Assembly (NCBI GenBank): GCA_902471875.1
Contig: CABRLN010000004.1
Location: 27,768-91,767 of the forward strand
DNA length: 64,000 bases
Direction of reading: 5' to 3'
DNA from: an uncultured Clostridium sp.
GTDB taxonomy: Bacteria; Bacillota; Clostridia; Oscillospirales; Acutalibacteraceae
The translations under genes were made by a program, and so were the position numbers. The notes below the pieces were generated by a model. That model saw only the letters and a program-made list of their open reading frames with translations. It was not told the origin of the DNA and did not search any database. Below are positions 9,012 to 17,121 of the stretch, in pieces; the stretch's first letter is position 1, and every line of letters starts with the position of its first letter.

Positions 9012-10136
9012 ATGGCATTAACTAAACCTGACAAAAAAACTGTTATAAAAGAAATTATTGAAAAAGGTAAGGCAAACGGCAAGCTGACAACAAAAGAAAT
9101 TTTTGATATAATGGGCGAAATTGATTTTGAGCCTGAACAGTTAGAACGTTTATACGACCAGCTTGAAAAAGAGGGTATAGACATAGTAGAAGATTTAGTA
9201 GAAGACATTGGTGATATTTCTGACATAGAAATTACTAAAATAGAAAAAGCTTCTGAAAGCAACGGTGCTTTAAGTGATGATACTGACAACGTTACTGCTG
9301 ACAATATAGCTATAGATGACCCTGTAAAGGTTTATCTTAAAGAAATAGGAAGAGTGCCTTTGCTGTCTTCTGAAGAGGAAATAGACCTTGCTGTAAGAAT
9401 TAAAAACGGTGATGTTGCTGCTAAAAAAAGACTTTCAGAGGCTAACCTGCGTTTGGTTGTAAGTATTGCCAAAAGATACTTAGGCAGAGGTATGCAATTT
9501 TTAGACCTTATTCAAGAGGGCAATCTTGGTTTAATTAAGGCTGTTGAAAAATTCGACCATACCAAGGGCTTTAAATTTTCAACATATGCTACGTGGTGGA
9601 TAAGACAAGCTATTACAAGAGCAATTGCAGACCAGGCTCGTACTATAAGAATTCCTGTTCATATGGTTGAAACAATTAATAAGGTAAAAAAAGTTTCAAG
9701 TCAACTGTTGCATGCTAACGGTCATGAACCTACGGCTGAAGAGATTTCTGAAGAAATTGATATGCCTGTAGATAAGGTAAGAGAAATTATGCGTGTTGCA
9801 CAAGAGCCGGTTTCGCTTGAAACTCCAATTGGCGAAGAGGAAGACAGCCACCTGGGTGACTTTATTTCTGATGATGACACACCTGCACCGGCAGATGTTG
9901 CCTCGCACACATTGCTAAAGGAACAGCTTGGTGACGTACTTGATACACTTACTCCAAGAGAGAAAAAGGTTTTAATACTTCGCTTTGGTTTGCTTGACGG
10001 TCGTTCAAGAACTCTTGAAGAGGTTGGAAAAGAGTTTAATGTAACCCGTGAACGTATAAGACAGATTGAAGCTAAAGCTTTAAGAAAACTGCGTCACCCA
10101 AGCCGTAGCAAAAAATTGAAGGATTTTTTGGATTGA
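9012..10136 (+). CDS. rpoD: Primary RNA polymerase sigma factor (sigma-A/RpoD)
   Basis: Directs RNA polymerase to housekeeping promoters. A short region 1.1-like domain covers about residues 1-95. Region 1.2 starts around DPVKVYLKEIG, regions 2.1-2.4 hold the RYLGRGMQFLDLIQEG and TYATWWIRQAI blocks, and region 4.2 holds the TRERIRQIEAKALRKLRHP helix-turn-helix. There is no long E. coli-type insertion. ATG at 9012 is preferred over the ATG at 9003, which touches the AGAAAGGA site directly. It follows dnaG by about 70 AT-rich bases and ends in a terminator. The promoters listed in this window have the -35/-10 pattern this sigma type recognises. Confidence 0.96.
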   Translation: MALTKPDKKTVIKEIIEKGKANGKLTTKEIFDIMGEIDFEPEQLERLYDQLEKEGIDIVEDLVEDIGDISDIEITKIEKASESNGALSDDTDNVTADNIAIDDPVKVYLKEIGRVPLLSSEEEIDLAVRIKNGDVAAKKRLSEANLRLVVSIAKRYLGRGMQFLDLIQEGNLGLIKAVEKFDHTKGFKFSTYATWWIRQAITRAIADQARTIRIPVHMVETINKVKKVSSQLLHANGHEPTAEEISEEIDMPVDKVREIMRVAQEPVSLETPIGEEEDSHLGDFISDDDTPAPADVASHTLLKEQLGDVLDTLTPREKKVLILRFGLLDGRSRTLEEVGKEFNVTRERIRQIEAKALRKLRHPSRSKKLKDFLD

Positions 10137-10181
10137 TATTTTCTGAATTTATATATTATAAGGGCAATATTTTTAATAAAG

Positions 10182-10224
10182 AAAAAGCTCACCTAAGTTA
10201 ACAAACTAGGGTGAGCTTTCTATT
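10182..10224. terminator. Bidirectional terminator between rpoD and the convergent membrane gene
   Basis: AAAGCTCACC pairs with GGTGAGCTTT around a loop that can extend the stem by a few pairs. The T tract is better on the minus strand (GAGCTTTTTC), so it probably ends both rpoD and the minus-strand genes to its right. Confidence 0.8.
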
Positions 10225-10299
10225 TGCGTTAGTATATTTGTGTTAGCAATAAATGAATATTATAAATTATAATTTATCTGTTTTTCAGCAATTAATCTT

Positions 10300-10692
10300 T
10301 TACAAATACTTTACAACATTCTGCATCTTATTGCATACAAACAGAATAGGCAAGGTTAAAAATCCCCATAATACACTATAAATTGGGCAAATTTGTCCCC
10401 ATAGATTAAGCGGTACACCTGAATAGTCCCAAACGTTCATTTTAAACTGTATATTTACAATACAACCTACAATAAGCTCAATGCCTGTTATAACACCTGA
10501 ACCAATTATGCATTTATAAATGGTTTTTAGCTTTTTAAATTTGAAAAATATTCTAAACAGGGTAATAAAACAAATGCCTCCGGTTATAATCATTGTCCAG
10601 TGTGTACGGTGACGCCACAAAAGCTCAATAGCACCATAGGCAAGTCCTCCTATTGAAAAAAGCATAGTATCTTCTTTAACTCGTTTAAGCAT
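10300..10692 (-). CDS. Small four-helix membrane protein, putative ABC-transporter type IV (CmpB-like) family
   Basis: 130 residues with about four hydrophobic helices and short loops. The segment NVWDYSGVPLNLWGQICP followed by VLWG matches the signature of the CmpB-like (PF06541) membrane family, whose function is not established despite its name. The first ATG follows a GGTGAT ribosome-like motif, but that motif lies in one arm of a hairpin whose T run abuts the ATG. A second in-frame ATG nine codons on (10665) is an alternative start. It is downstream of, and probably separated by that hairpin from, the CorC-like gene. No transport partner is adjacent. Confidence 0.7.
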   Translation of the reverse strand: MLKRVKEDTMLFSIGGLAYGAIELLWRHRTHWTMIITGGICFITLFRIFFKFKKLKTIYKCIIGSGVITGIELIVGCIVNIQFKMNVWDYSGVPLNLWGQICPIYSVLWGFLTLPILFVCNKMQNVVKYL

Positions 10693-10733
10693 AAAAAATC
10701 ACCATTGTTATTATTAACAATGATGATTTTTTT
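10693..10733 (-). terminator. Hairpin overlapping the ribosome site of the downstream gene
   Basis: An almost perfect 17-18 bp stem with a 3-base loop, T-rich on the minus strand. It can end the CorC-like transcript, but its 3' arm and T run also form the leader of the next gene up to its ATG, including the GGTGAT ribosome-like motif. Confidence 0.7.
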
Positions 10734-10833
10734 ATGCTGTAAATATTAGGGTATTTGTAAAGCTAAAACTATGAAGAAACAAATAACCCTTTTTACTTTT
10801 ATAATTATTTAACACGAATAAAATATAAGTTTT

Positions 10834-12102
10834 TTAGTTTTTTGTATTTTCCGGTATATATACTACCTTAACATTCTCAACCCTTTGCTCAGTTGTTGAA
10901 ATTACCGTAAAGCTTAATGTGTCTTTATATGTGAAGCTATCTCCGGATTCAGGAATATCACCAAGATTTTCCATTACCCAGCCGCCAACTGAAACGCTGT
11001 CGCTTATAATGTAGTCTTCTCTCAAATTTAAAAGCTCAAGCATTGCAGATATGTTCATATCACCGCTTATGCTATATGTGGTGTCGCTTATTTTTCTGTA
11101 TTCAGGAGTTTCATCTTCATCTTCGTCCCAAATATCTCCCACAATTTCTTCTAATAAATCTTCCATAGTTATTATACCCAGTGTTCCGCCGTAGTCGTCG
11201 GTAACAATGGCAATATGATGTCGTTGCTTTTTGAATTCAGCCAATGCAACAGACAATTTTTTTGTTTTGTAAATAAAAAAAGCAGACTTTATTAGTTTTT
11301 TTATGTCAGGCTGTTTGCCTGCTATAAGTGCTTCCAAATAATCTCTTGTGTGTAAAATACCAATAACGTTATCAATACTGTCTTTATACACAGGAATACG
11401 AGAAAAGCGTTCTTCTATTATAAGCTTTTTAATTTTATCTTCTGTGTCATTAATATCAATAGCTGTAATGTCAACACGGGGAGTAATAACCTCCTGTACA
11501 GTTTTTTCATCAAAATCAAGTGCTGACTGTACCAGTTCTTTCTCTTGCTGTTCAAGAACGCCCTCTTGTTCACTTGTACCAATAAGAACCTTTAATTCGT
11601 CTTCGGTAACAGAGGGTTGAGAATTTCCTTTTGTAAAAATTTTCAGCGCCAGTGATTTTAAAGCGATAAAAAAGAATACCAAAGGTGACAGTATTGTTAT
11701 AAGCACCAAAAGTATTTTTGCTGTACCCAGGCAAAATACCTCGGCTTTTTCTTTTGCAAGACATTTTGGAATTATCTCACCAAAGGTTAATACAAGCAAG
11801 GTTACTACGCCCGTACTTATTGCTGCACCGGCGTCACCAAATAAATTCATACACAGAACCGTTGCTACCGATGAACAACCTATATTAACAATATTATTTC
11901 CAATAAGTATGGTGGTAAGTGCTTTGTCATAGTTTTCGGTTACTTTAAGTGCGTTTTTTGCTCGTTTGCTTCCACGCTCTGCACTGTATTTTAATCTTAT
12001 AGTGCTTACCGTTGAAAAAGCTGTTTCAATGGAAGAGAAAAAGGCTGAAAGAAATATGCAGACAATTATAATGACAAGCATTAATATGTCATATGTGTTC
12101 AA
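10834..12102 (-). CDS. CNNM/CorC-type membrane protein (hemolysin C family)
   Basis: A 422-residue integral membrane protein: N-terminal DUF21/CNNM domain with three or four helices (about residues 1-180, with SAFFSSIETAFS and FGEIIPK), then a CBS pair (about 205-330, with the ITPRVDI and ITMEDLLEEIVGDI blocks), then a CorC/HlyC C-terminal domain (about 345-420). The family has been linked to magnesium/cobalt efflux or homeostasis; the hemolysin label is historical. Translation starts at TTG with GGAGTGA six bases upstream. It faces away from the tyrosine-kinase locus across a 418-base AT-rich gap. Confidence 0.9.
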   Translation of the reverse strand: MNTYDILMLVIIIVCIFLSAFFSSIETAFSTVSTIRLKYSAERGSKRAKNALKVTENYDKALTTILIGNNIVNIGCSSVATVLCMNLFGDAGAAISTGVVTLLVLTFGEIIPKCLAKEKAEVFCLGTAKILLVLITILSPLVFFFIALKSLALKIFTKGNSQPSVTEDELKVLIGTSEQEGVLEQQEKELVQSALDFDEKTVQEVITPRVDITAIDINDTEDKIKKLIIEERFSRIPVYKDSIDNVIGILHTRDYLEALIAGKQPDIKKLIKSAFFIYKTKKLSVALAEFKKQRHHIAIVTDDYGGTLGIITMEDLLEEIVGDIWDEDEDETPEYRKISDTTYSISGDMNISAMLELLNLREDYIISDSVSVGGWVMENLGDIPESGDSFTYKDTLSFTVISTTEQRVENVKVVYIPENTKN

Positions 12103-12475
12103 TATAGTTCACTCCAAATAAATAAAATATTTAAGAACTATTTTAACATATTATATTCATTAAATCCATATATAAATAAAAAATTAATATGTTATTCTGT
12201 CAGGCTTTAAAGTGTTATATTAAAATAATAAATATAAAAAGGTGAATAGATTATTGTAAAAGATGGTATAATTTTTAAGTAATACTGAAAATTATAGTTA
12301 TACATAAAAATGTTTTAAGATGTATTTAAAGATATTTATTATATTATTCTCAAAAAATTTTATTTGATTACAGCAGAACGATACAAAGTTATAAAATATT
12401 ATAAAAAATGGGCTTTAATCTATTTAACTTTTTATATAAATGTTTTTCTAAATACTTTTATATTCTTTTTATTTA
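12103..12475. other. AT-rich intergenic region between divergent genes
   Basis: Very AT-rich DNA with many A/T tracts and no open frame or stable GC-containing hairpin. It must contain the minus-strand promoter of the CorC-like gene and any regulatory sites of the kinase locus, but I see no recognisable operator. Confidence 0.5.
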
Positions 12476-12484
12476 TGTTATAAT
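12476..12484 (+). promoter_or_regulatory. Extended -10 promoter of the tyrosine-kinase locus
   Basis: TGTTATAAT is a perfect extended -10 element (TGn plus TATAAT) 37 bases before the phosphatase start codon. The -35 position (TTTTAT) is poor, as is common for extended -10 promoters. Confidence 0.65.
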
Positions 12485-12520
12485 TTAGAGTAATGTAGTA
12501 AAAGATAGGAAGATTATTCA

Positions 12521-13267
12521 ATGACTGATTTGCATACTCACATATTATATGATGTTGATGATGGTTCAGATAGCTTTGAAATGTCTATGGCTATGCTTGA
12601 AATTGCCGGTAAATTCGGTACTAAAAATATAGTGTTAACACCTCATTGTAATATTCCTGGCGGTTATTTAAACTATATGAATGATGTTATAATAGGCAGA
12701 TTTGAAAAAATAAAAAATGAAGTAAAAAAAAGAGAATTAGATATTAATGTTTACTTGGGTATGGAGGTTTACGCAAGTAACGATATTGTAGATTTAGTTG
12801 CAGGCGGTATGGCAATTACACTTAATTCATCACGCTATTTGTTAACTGAGTTTGCTTTTGAAGAAGACCCGCTGTGGGTTAGCAACATTCTTGGTAAAAT
12901 ACAGAGCACAGGCTTGGTGCCTGTGTTGGCACATCCTGAAAGATACACATATGTTCAAAGATTTCCTCAAATGGTTTACGATTGGGTGAATAGTGGTTGC
13001 GTAATTCAAATTAACAGGGGAAGTTTGTTGGGTAAGTTTGGAGAGCGTGTAAAAAATACGGCTGCGTTATTGTTGTCGCATAATTTGGTGCATATTGTTG
13101 CAAGTGACGGTCATAAGCCGTATCATAGAGCACCGGTTTTAAATGATGCTTATGATTGGACAGTAAAACATTGCGGCGTTAAAAGAGCAAATAAGCTTTT
13201 TAAAGAAAATCCTGAGTGTGTTCTAAAAAACAAAAAACTTGAAATGCTTAAAACAAAGCAATTTTAA
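12521..13267 (+). CDS. PHP-type tyrosine-protein phosphatase (CpsB/CapC/YwqE family)
   Basis: By family, a manganese-dependent phosphatase that removes phosphate from the tyrosine-rich tails of BY-kinases. The PHP metal motifs are all present: DLHTHIL (residues 3-9), DVDDG, LTPHCN, GMEVYA, HPERY and SDGH. At 248 residues it has the normal family length. It is the first gene of the locus, behind an extended -10 promoter. The two BY-kinases it should act on are the third and fourth genes. It lies 22 bases before the membrane-anchored Ig-like protein and is probably co-transcribed with it. Confidence 0.92.
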   Translation: MTDLHTHILYDVDDGSDSFEMSMAMLEIAGKFGTKNIVLTPHCNIPGGYLNYMNDVIIGRFEKIKNEVKKRELDINVYLGMEVYASNDIVDLVAGGMAITLNSSRYLLTEFAFEEDPLWVSNILGKIQSTGLVPVLAHPERYTYVQRFPQMVYDWVNSGCVIQINRGSLLGKFGERVKNTAALLLSHNLVHIVASDGHKPYHRAPVLNDAYDWTVKHCGVKRANKLFKENPECVLKNKKLEMLKTKQF

Positions 13268-13289
13268 TTTTTTAAGGTAAGGAGATTAT

Positions 13290-13892
13290 ATGAAAAGAAT
13301 AATTAGAAATAGTATCATAAGATACATATGTATGATATTAATTTTAATATTTTTATTTGGTGCTTTTGGTGTTTATTATTATAATAATAAAAGAAAAATT
13401 CAAAATTATCCGGTTATTACGTTTTCGGATAATTATAAAACCAGCGTCAGCGTAAAGGTAACGGAACAAGAACTTTTAAACAATGTTACAGCCTCAGATG
13501 TTGAAGATGGTGATTTGACAAATGATATTATTATAGAACAAATGTCAAACCTTATAAAAGGAAACAGACGGGAGGTTGTTTTTGTAGTTTGTGATTCTGA
13601 TAATAATGTTACGAAGGTAACGAAAGAAATTACTTATACAGATTATCAAAAGCCTGTAATTACATCTATTGAAAAAGTACCTGTTATAAAAGAAAGAAAG
13701 TACGCTGATATTCTTTCTTGCTTTAAGGCTACTGATGTTATTGACGGCGATATAAGTGACAAAATAAGAATTGACAGTATTGACACAAGTAAAGATAGTA
13801 TTAACAAAGGCGTATTTCCGGTTATGCTTTCTGTTACAAACAGCTGTGGAGATATATCATATCTTGAAACATCTGTTACATTAATAGAATGA
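13290..13892 (+). CDS. Membrane-anchored protein with two DUF5011-like Ig-fold domains
   Basis: 200 residues. A basic N-terminus precedes one hydrophobic helix (about residues 12-32), and no typical signal-peptidase site is seen, so it is probably anchored with the rest outside. Two repeats follow, each with the T-A-S/T-D-V-x-DGD signature: TASDVEDGDLTNDI (about 68-81) and KATDVIDGDISDKI (about 148-161). This is the pattern of bacterial Ig-like/DUF5011 surface domains. It sits between the phosphatase and the first BY-kinase. I infer that it is a surface or sensing partner of the kinases; no function is known. Confidence 0.75.
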   Translation: MKRIIRNSIIRYICMILILIFLFGAFGVYYYNNKRKIQNYPVITFSDNYKTSVSVKVTEQELLNNVTASDVEDGDLTNDIIIEQMSNLIKGNRREVVFVVCDSDNNVTKVTKEITYTDYQKPVITSIEKVPVIKERKYADILSCFKATDVIDGDISDKIRIDSIDTSKDSINKGVFPVMLSVTNSCGDISYLETSVTLIE

Positions 13893-13908
13893 TGGAGGGC
13901 GTATCGAT

Positions 13909-15357
13909 ATGAAAAGCTTGAATGAAGTTATGAAGGAACAAAACAAAAATTATTCTTTTGATATTGTCAGTACCCTTAAGGATATTTTTAGAAACTGGTT
14001 TATTGTTCTTATTGTTGGTATTGTTGCCGGAATGGGCAGCTTTATTGTAACTACTCAAATGTACAAGCCGCAGTACAGTGCATCAATTACATTGTTGGTG
14101 CAAAGCAAAACTAACAGTCAGAATGTCTATGATAGTTTAACTGCAACAACAAAGCTGGCAGGTGTTTTTAAAAATATTCTAGATAGCAGTCAGCTTCAAA
14201 ATGCAGCTGCAGAATCATTAGGTTATAGTCAATTTCCGGGTACTTTGTCGTGTTCTATTGTAGAAGAAACCAATATTCTTTCGTTTTCAGTAAAGTCAGA
14301 TTCGCCAATAAAGTCATACAGGTTATTAAACGCTGTGCTTGACAGTTACCCTCAATTTACAAAAAATGTAGTTTCAAGTATTGTGCTGCAAACTTTAGAG
14401 GAGCCTGTTGTGCCTGTTTCACCTGATAATAATTCAAATGCAACACGGTCAATGATGCTTGGCTTTTTAATTGGAATATTATTAACTGTTGCTATTATAG
14501 CAGTACTATCATACTACAAGGATACTATAAAGAAAGAAAGTGACATAGAGAAAAAGCTGAATGTTAAAAGAGTAGTTTCAATTCCAAAACAGAAAAAGAA
14601 AATAAGCTTTAAAGAAAAAATAAAGGGTGTTAAAAAATCTTTGTCGTTAGCTAACCCTGTAATTAGCTTTGAATTTAGAGAATCTTTTAAAAAACTAAGG
14701 CGTATTATTGTATCCGATAGTAAAAACAATAGTCATAAGGTGTTTTCGGTAACAAGTTCTTTGGAAAACGAAGGCAAGACAACCATAGCTGTTAACGTTG
14801 CCATGGTTTTAGGTAAGATGGATTACAAGGTGCTGCTGATTGATGCCGATTTAAGAAAGCCTGCAGTGACAAAATTCCTTGATAAAAAGCTTCCTGAAGG
14901 AAAAGAGCTTACAGATTTTTTGAATGGTAATGCACGTCTTTCAGACATAATGCATTATGATGAAATAAACAATATTACAGTAGCAGGCTGTAACAAGGGT
15001 ACAACATTAGCAAATGAACTTGTTACATCAGACAAAATGGAATATTTGTTTTCTGTTGGCAGAGAAAAATATGATTATGTAATTGTTGATACTTCTCCGC
15101 TAGGTTTTGTTTCTGACGCAGAAGATGTTTTAAGTATTAGTGATTCCGCTTTGTTAGTGGTAAGAAGAGACATTGCCAATGCACTTACAATTAATGATAC
15201 TGTTGATATAATTTTAAGTACAGGTGTTAAGCTTTTGGGTTGTGTTTACAATGATTCTGAAGCTGTTAAGTTGACAGGAAATAATATTAATTACAGCAGC
15301 TATGGCGGTTATGGTTATGGAAAATATGGTTATGGCTATGGTACAGCAGGTAAATAG
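13909..15357 (+). CDS. BY-kinase fused to its membrane activator (CapA/CapB-like, first copy)
   Basis: A bacterial tyrosine kinase with Wzz-like membrane part and kinase in one chain of 482 residues. Helix 1 is at about residues 27-48 and helix 2 at about 181-203, enclosing an extracytoplasmic loop. The cytoplasmic kinase has Walker A SSLENEGKTT (about 282-291), Walker A' LLIDADLRKP and Walker B YDYVIVDTSPLG. The tail from about residue 458 has seven Tyr in a Gly/Tyr-rich stretch, the expected autophosphorylation cluster. The family normally controls capsule or exopolysaccharide length and export, but no such genes are nearby. The next gene is a paralogue with the same layout. Confidence 0.93.
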   Translation: MKSLNEVMKEQNKNYSFDIVSTLKDIFRNWFIVLIVGIVAGMGSFIVTTQMYKPQYSASITLLVQSKTNSQNVYDSLTATTKLAGVFKNILDSSQLQNAAAESLGYSQFPGTLSCSIVEETNILSFSVKSDSPIKSYRLLNAVLDSYPQFTKNVVSSIVLQTLEEPVVPVSPDNNSNATRSMMLGFLIGILLTVAIIAVLSYYKDTIKKESDIEKKLNVKRVVSIPKQKKKISFKEKIKGVKKSLSLANPVISFEFRESFKKLRRIIVSDSKNNSHKVFSVTSSLENEGKTTIAVNVAMVLGKMDYKVLLIDADLRKPAVTKFLDKKLPEGKELTDFLNGNARLSDIMHYDEINNITVAGCNKGTTLANELVTSDKMEYLFSVGREKYDYVIVDTSPLGFVSDAEDVLSISDSALLVVRRDIANALTINDTVDIILSTGVKLLGCVYNDSEAVKLTGNNINYSSYGGYGYGKYGYGYGTAGK

Positions 15358-15371
15358 GGGGGTGAAGCATT

Positions 15372-16916
15372 TTGAATAATAAATTTGAATCTGAGAACAG
15401 CTACCATTACATTTCATTTGGTGAAATATTACTAAGAGTACTTAACGGAGCAAAAAAACACTGGTGGCTAATTGCAATATTGGCAGGTATATTGTCACTT
15501 TCTTTTGTTTTTTATTCATATAGGAACTATGTGCCGCAGTACAAGGCAACCGCTACATTTACCGTTTCTCCAAGAGATACCAATATTTCGTCTTATTCAA
15601 GTACCTCAAGCAGTGCTTCTACCTTACAACTAGAAAAGACGTTTCCTTATATTATTACCAGTGCTCCTCTTACCAATGTGGTAACTGAAGATTTGGGGCT
15701 TTCGTCAATGCCGGGTTCTATTACGGCAACTGCAGTTGAAGATACAAATCTTTTTACAATTACGGTAACTTCAAGTAACTATGAAATGGCTTATAATGTG
15801 CTAAAGTCGGTAATTAATAATTATCCCAGTGTAGCAGAATATGTTGTTGGTGCAACAGACATTGTTTTGGTTGTACCGCCTTCGGCATCATCTGAGCCTG
15901 TTAACAGTGTTTCATACCGCAATTGGGCAGTAATTGGTGCCGGTGCGGGCATTATAATGGCTTTGGTTATAATTTTAATTTTAGAAATGTTTAATGTTAC
16001 AGTTCGCCGTCCTGATGATATAGAATCTTTGCTTAATAACGAAAGAATAGGATCTATTGTTAAAGTGGTACGAAAAAAGAGCAGTAATGCTACTGACATA
16101 ATTTCTATTGACAATGTTCATGCAGATGGAAGATTTAAAGAATCAATTTTCTCTATAAGAAATAAAATCATAAAGAAATGCAAAGATAATAAGATTAATT
16201 CAATAATGATAGCAAGTACCGCTACTGATGAAGGCAAAACTACAATATCGGCAAATTTGGCTGTTTCATTTGCCAAAAAACATTATAGAACAGTCATTAT
16301 TGATTGTGATTTAAGAAATCCGTCATTAAGGAAGCAGATGAGTATTCCCGATAATTGCAGTTTAGGTATAGTAGATGTTATTACAGGTAAATGCAATCTT
16401 GAAGATGCAATTGTTAAACTGAAAAAGAACGGTTTATATGTCCTGCCAGGTACTGAGTCTGTAAGTAATGCGTCGGAGCTTATGGGCAGCAAACAGCTTG
16501 CCGAGCTTATTGAGGCACTTGAGAGAATGTTTGATTATGTTATTATTGACGTACCGCCTGTAGGAATTGTAGCCGATGCACTTGAACTTAAAGACACTGT
16601 TGGTGGTCTTGTATTTGTTGTAAGACAAGATTATGTAAAGGTTAACAGAATATTAGACTCTATAAGTTTGTTTGGTTCAAGTAAAATTCAAGTTTTAGGT
16701 TGTATATTTAGTATGGCGTCGGGAGTATTTGGCTCTAAAGGATATGGAAGGTACGGTTATAACAGTTATGGTTCATATGGAATGTATGGCAGTGGATATT
16801 ACCGTGGAAAGTATGGTTATGGCAGGTACGGCGGTTATGAAAGTTATGCAGATGATAGTAATGATGATGGCACTGAAGATTTTGACCAAACAATAGAAAA
16901 AAACGAAACAAATTAA
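15372..16916 (+). CDS. BY-kinase fused to its membrane activator (second, tandem copy)
   Basis: Paralogue of the preceding gene, 514 residues. Helices lie at about residues 31-50 and 185-206 with a Ser/Thr-rich extracytoplasmic loop. The kinase shows Walker A ASTATDEGKTT (about 279-289), Walker A' VIIDCDLRNP and Walker B FDYVIIDVPPVG. The C-terminal tail carries 13 Tyr in about 40 residues alternating with Gly, then an acidic end (DDSNDDGTEDFD) that the first copy lacks. Start is TTG behind a GGGGGGTGA site. A tail twice as Tyr-rich suggests a different phosphorylation capacity or partner. Neither copy is visibly broken. Confidence 0.92.
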   Translation: MNNKFESENSYHYISFGEILLRVLNGAKKHWWLIAILAGILSLSFVFYSYRNYVPQYKATATFTVSPRDTNISSYSSTSSSASTLQLEKTFPYIITSAPLTNVVTEDLGLSSMPGSITATAVEDTNLFTITVTSSNYEMAYNVLKSVINNYPSVAEYVVGATDIVLVVPPSASSEPVNSVSYRNWAVIGAGAGIIMALVIILILEMFNVTVRRPDDIESLLNNERIGSIVKVVRKKSSNATDIISIDNVHADGRFKESIFSIRNKIIKKCKDNKINSIMIASTATDEGKTTISANLAVSFAKKHYRTVIIDCDLRNPSLRKQMSIPDNCSLGIVDVITGKCNLEDAIVKLKKNGLYVLPGTESVSNASELMGSKQLAELIEALERMFDYVIIDVPPVGIVADALELKDTVGGLVFVVRQDYVKVNRILDSISLFGSSKIQVLGCIFSMASGVFGSKGYGRYGYNSYGSYGMYGSGYYRGKYGYGRYGGYESYADDSNDDGTEDFDQTIEKNETN

Positions 16917-16969
16917 ATATTTATGCTAAAAACCATTTAAACAGAGTATAACTTAGCTGTAAAATTTGC

Positions 16970-17016
16970 CCGGTACAGCATTTTCTGATTAATAGTTAAC
17001 AACCAGTCTGTGCCGG
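16970..17016 (+). other. Hairpin-forming segment between the second kinase and the Ig-like gene
   Basis: CCGGTACAG pairs with CTGTGCCGG (one G-U) around a loop of about 29 bases, in the 205-base gap. There is no T run, so it is not an obvious terminator. It could be an mRNA processing or stability element. Confidence 0.35.
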
Positions 17017-17121
17017 TGTTATTGTACTGAAAAAATTTACAGAATAATCTATTACATGTACATGCTTCTAATGGTATTTAGCATTATTTTAGCAAGTTAA
17101 ATATTTTTATGGAGGTTAATC

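Noticed and set aside
10834..12102. Hemolysin (toxin) function for the CorC-like protein
   Set aside because: The name is historical; CNNM, CBS and CorC domains indicate a membrane ion-homeostasis protein.
13909..16916. ParA/MinD-type ATPases
   Set aside because: The kinases have two membrane helices, the Walker A' motif of BY-kinases and Tyr-rich tails, and stand next to a PHP phosphatase.
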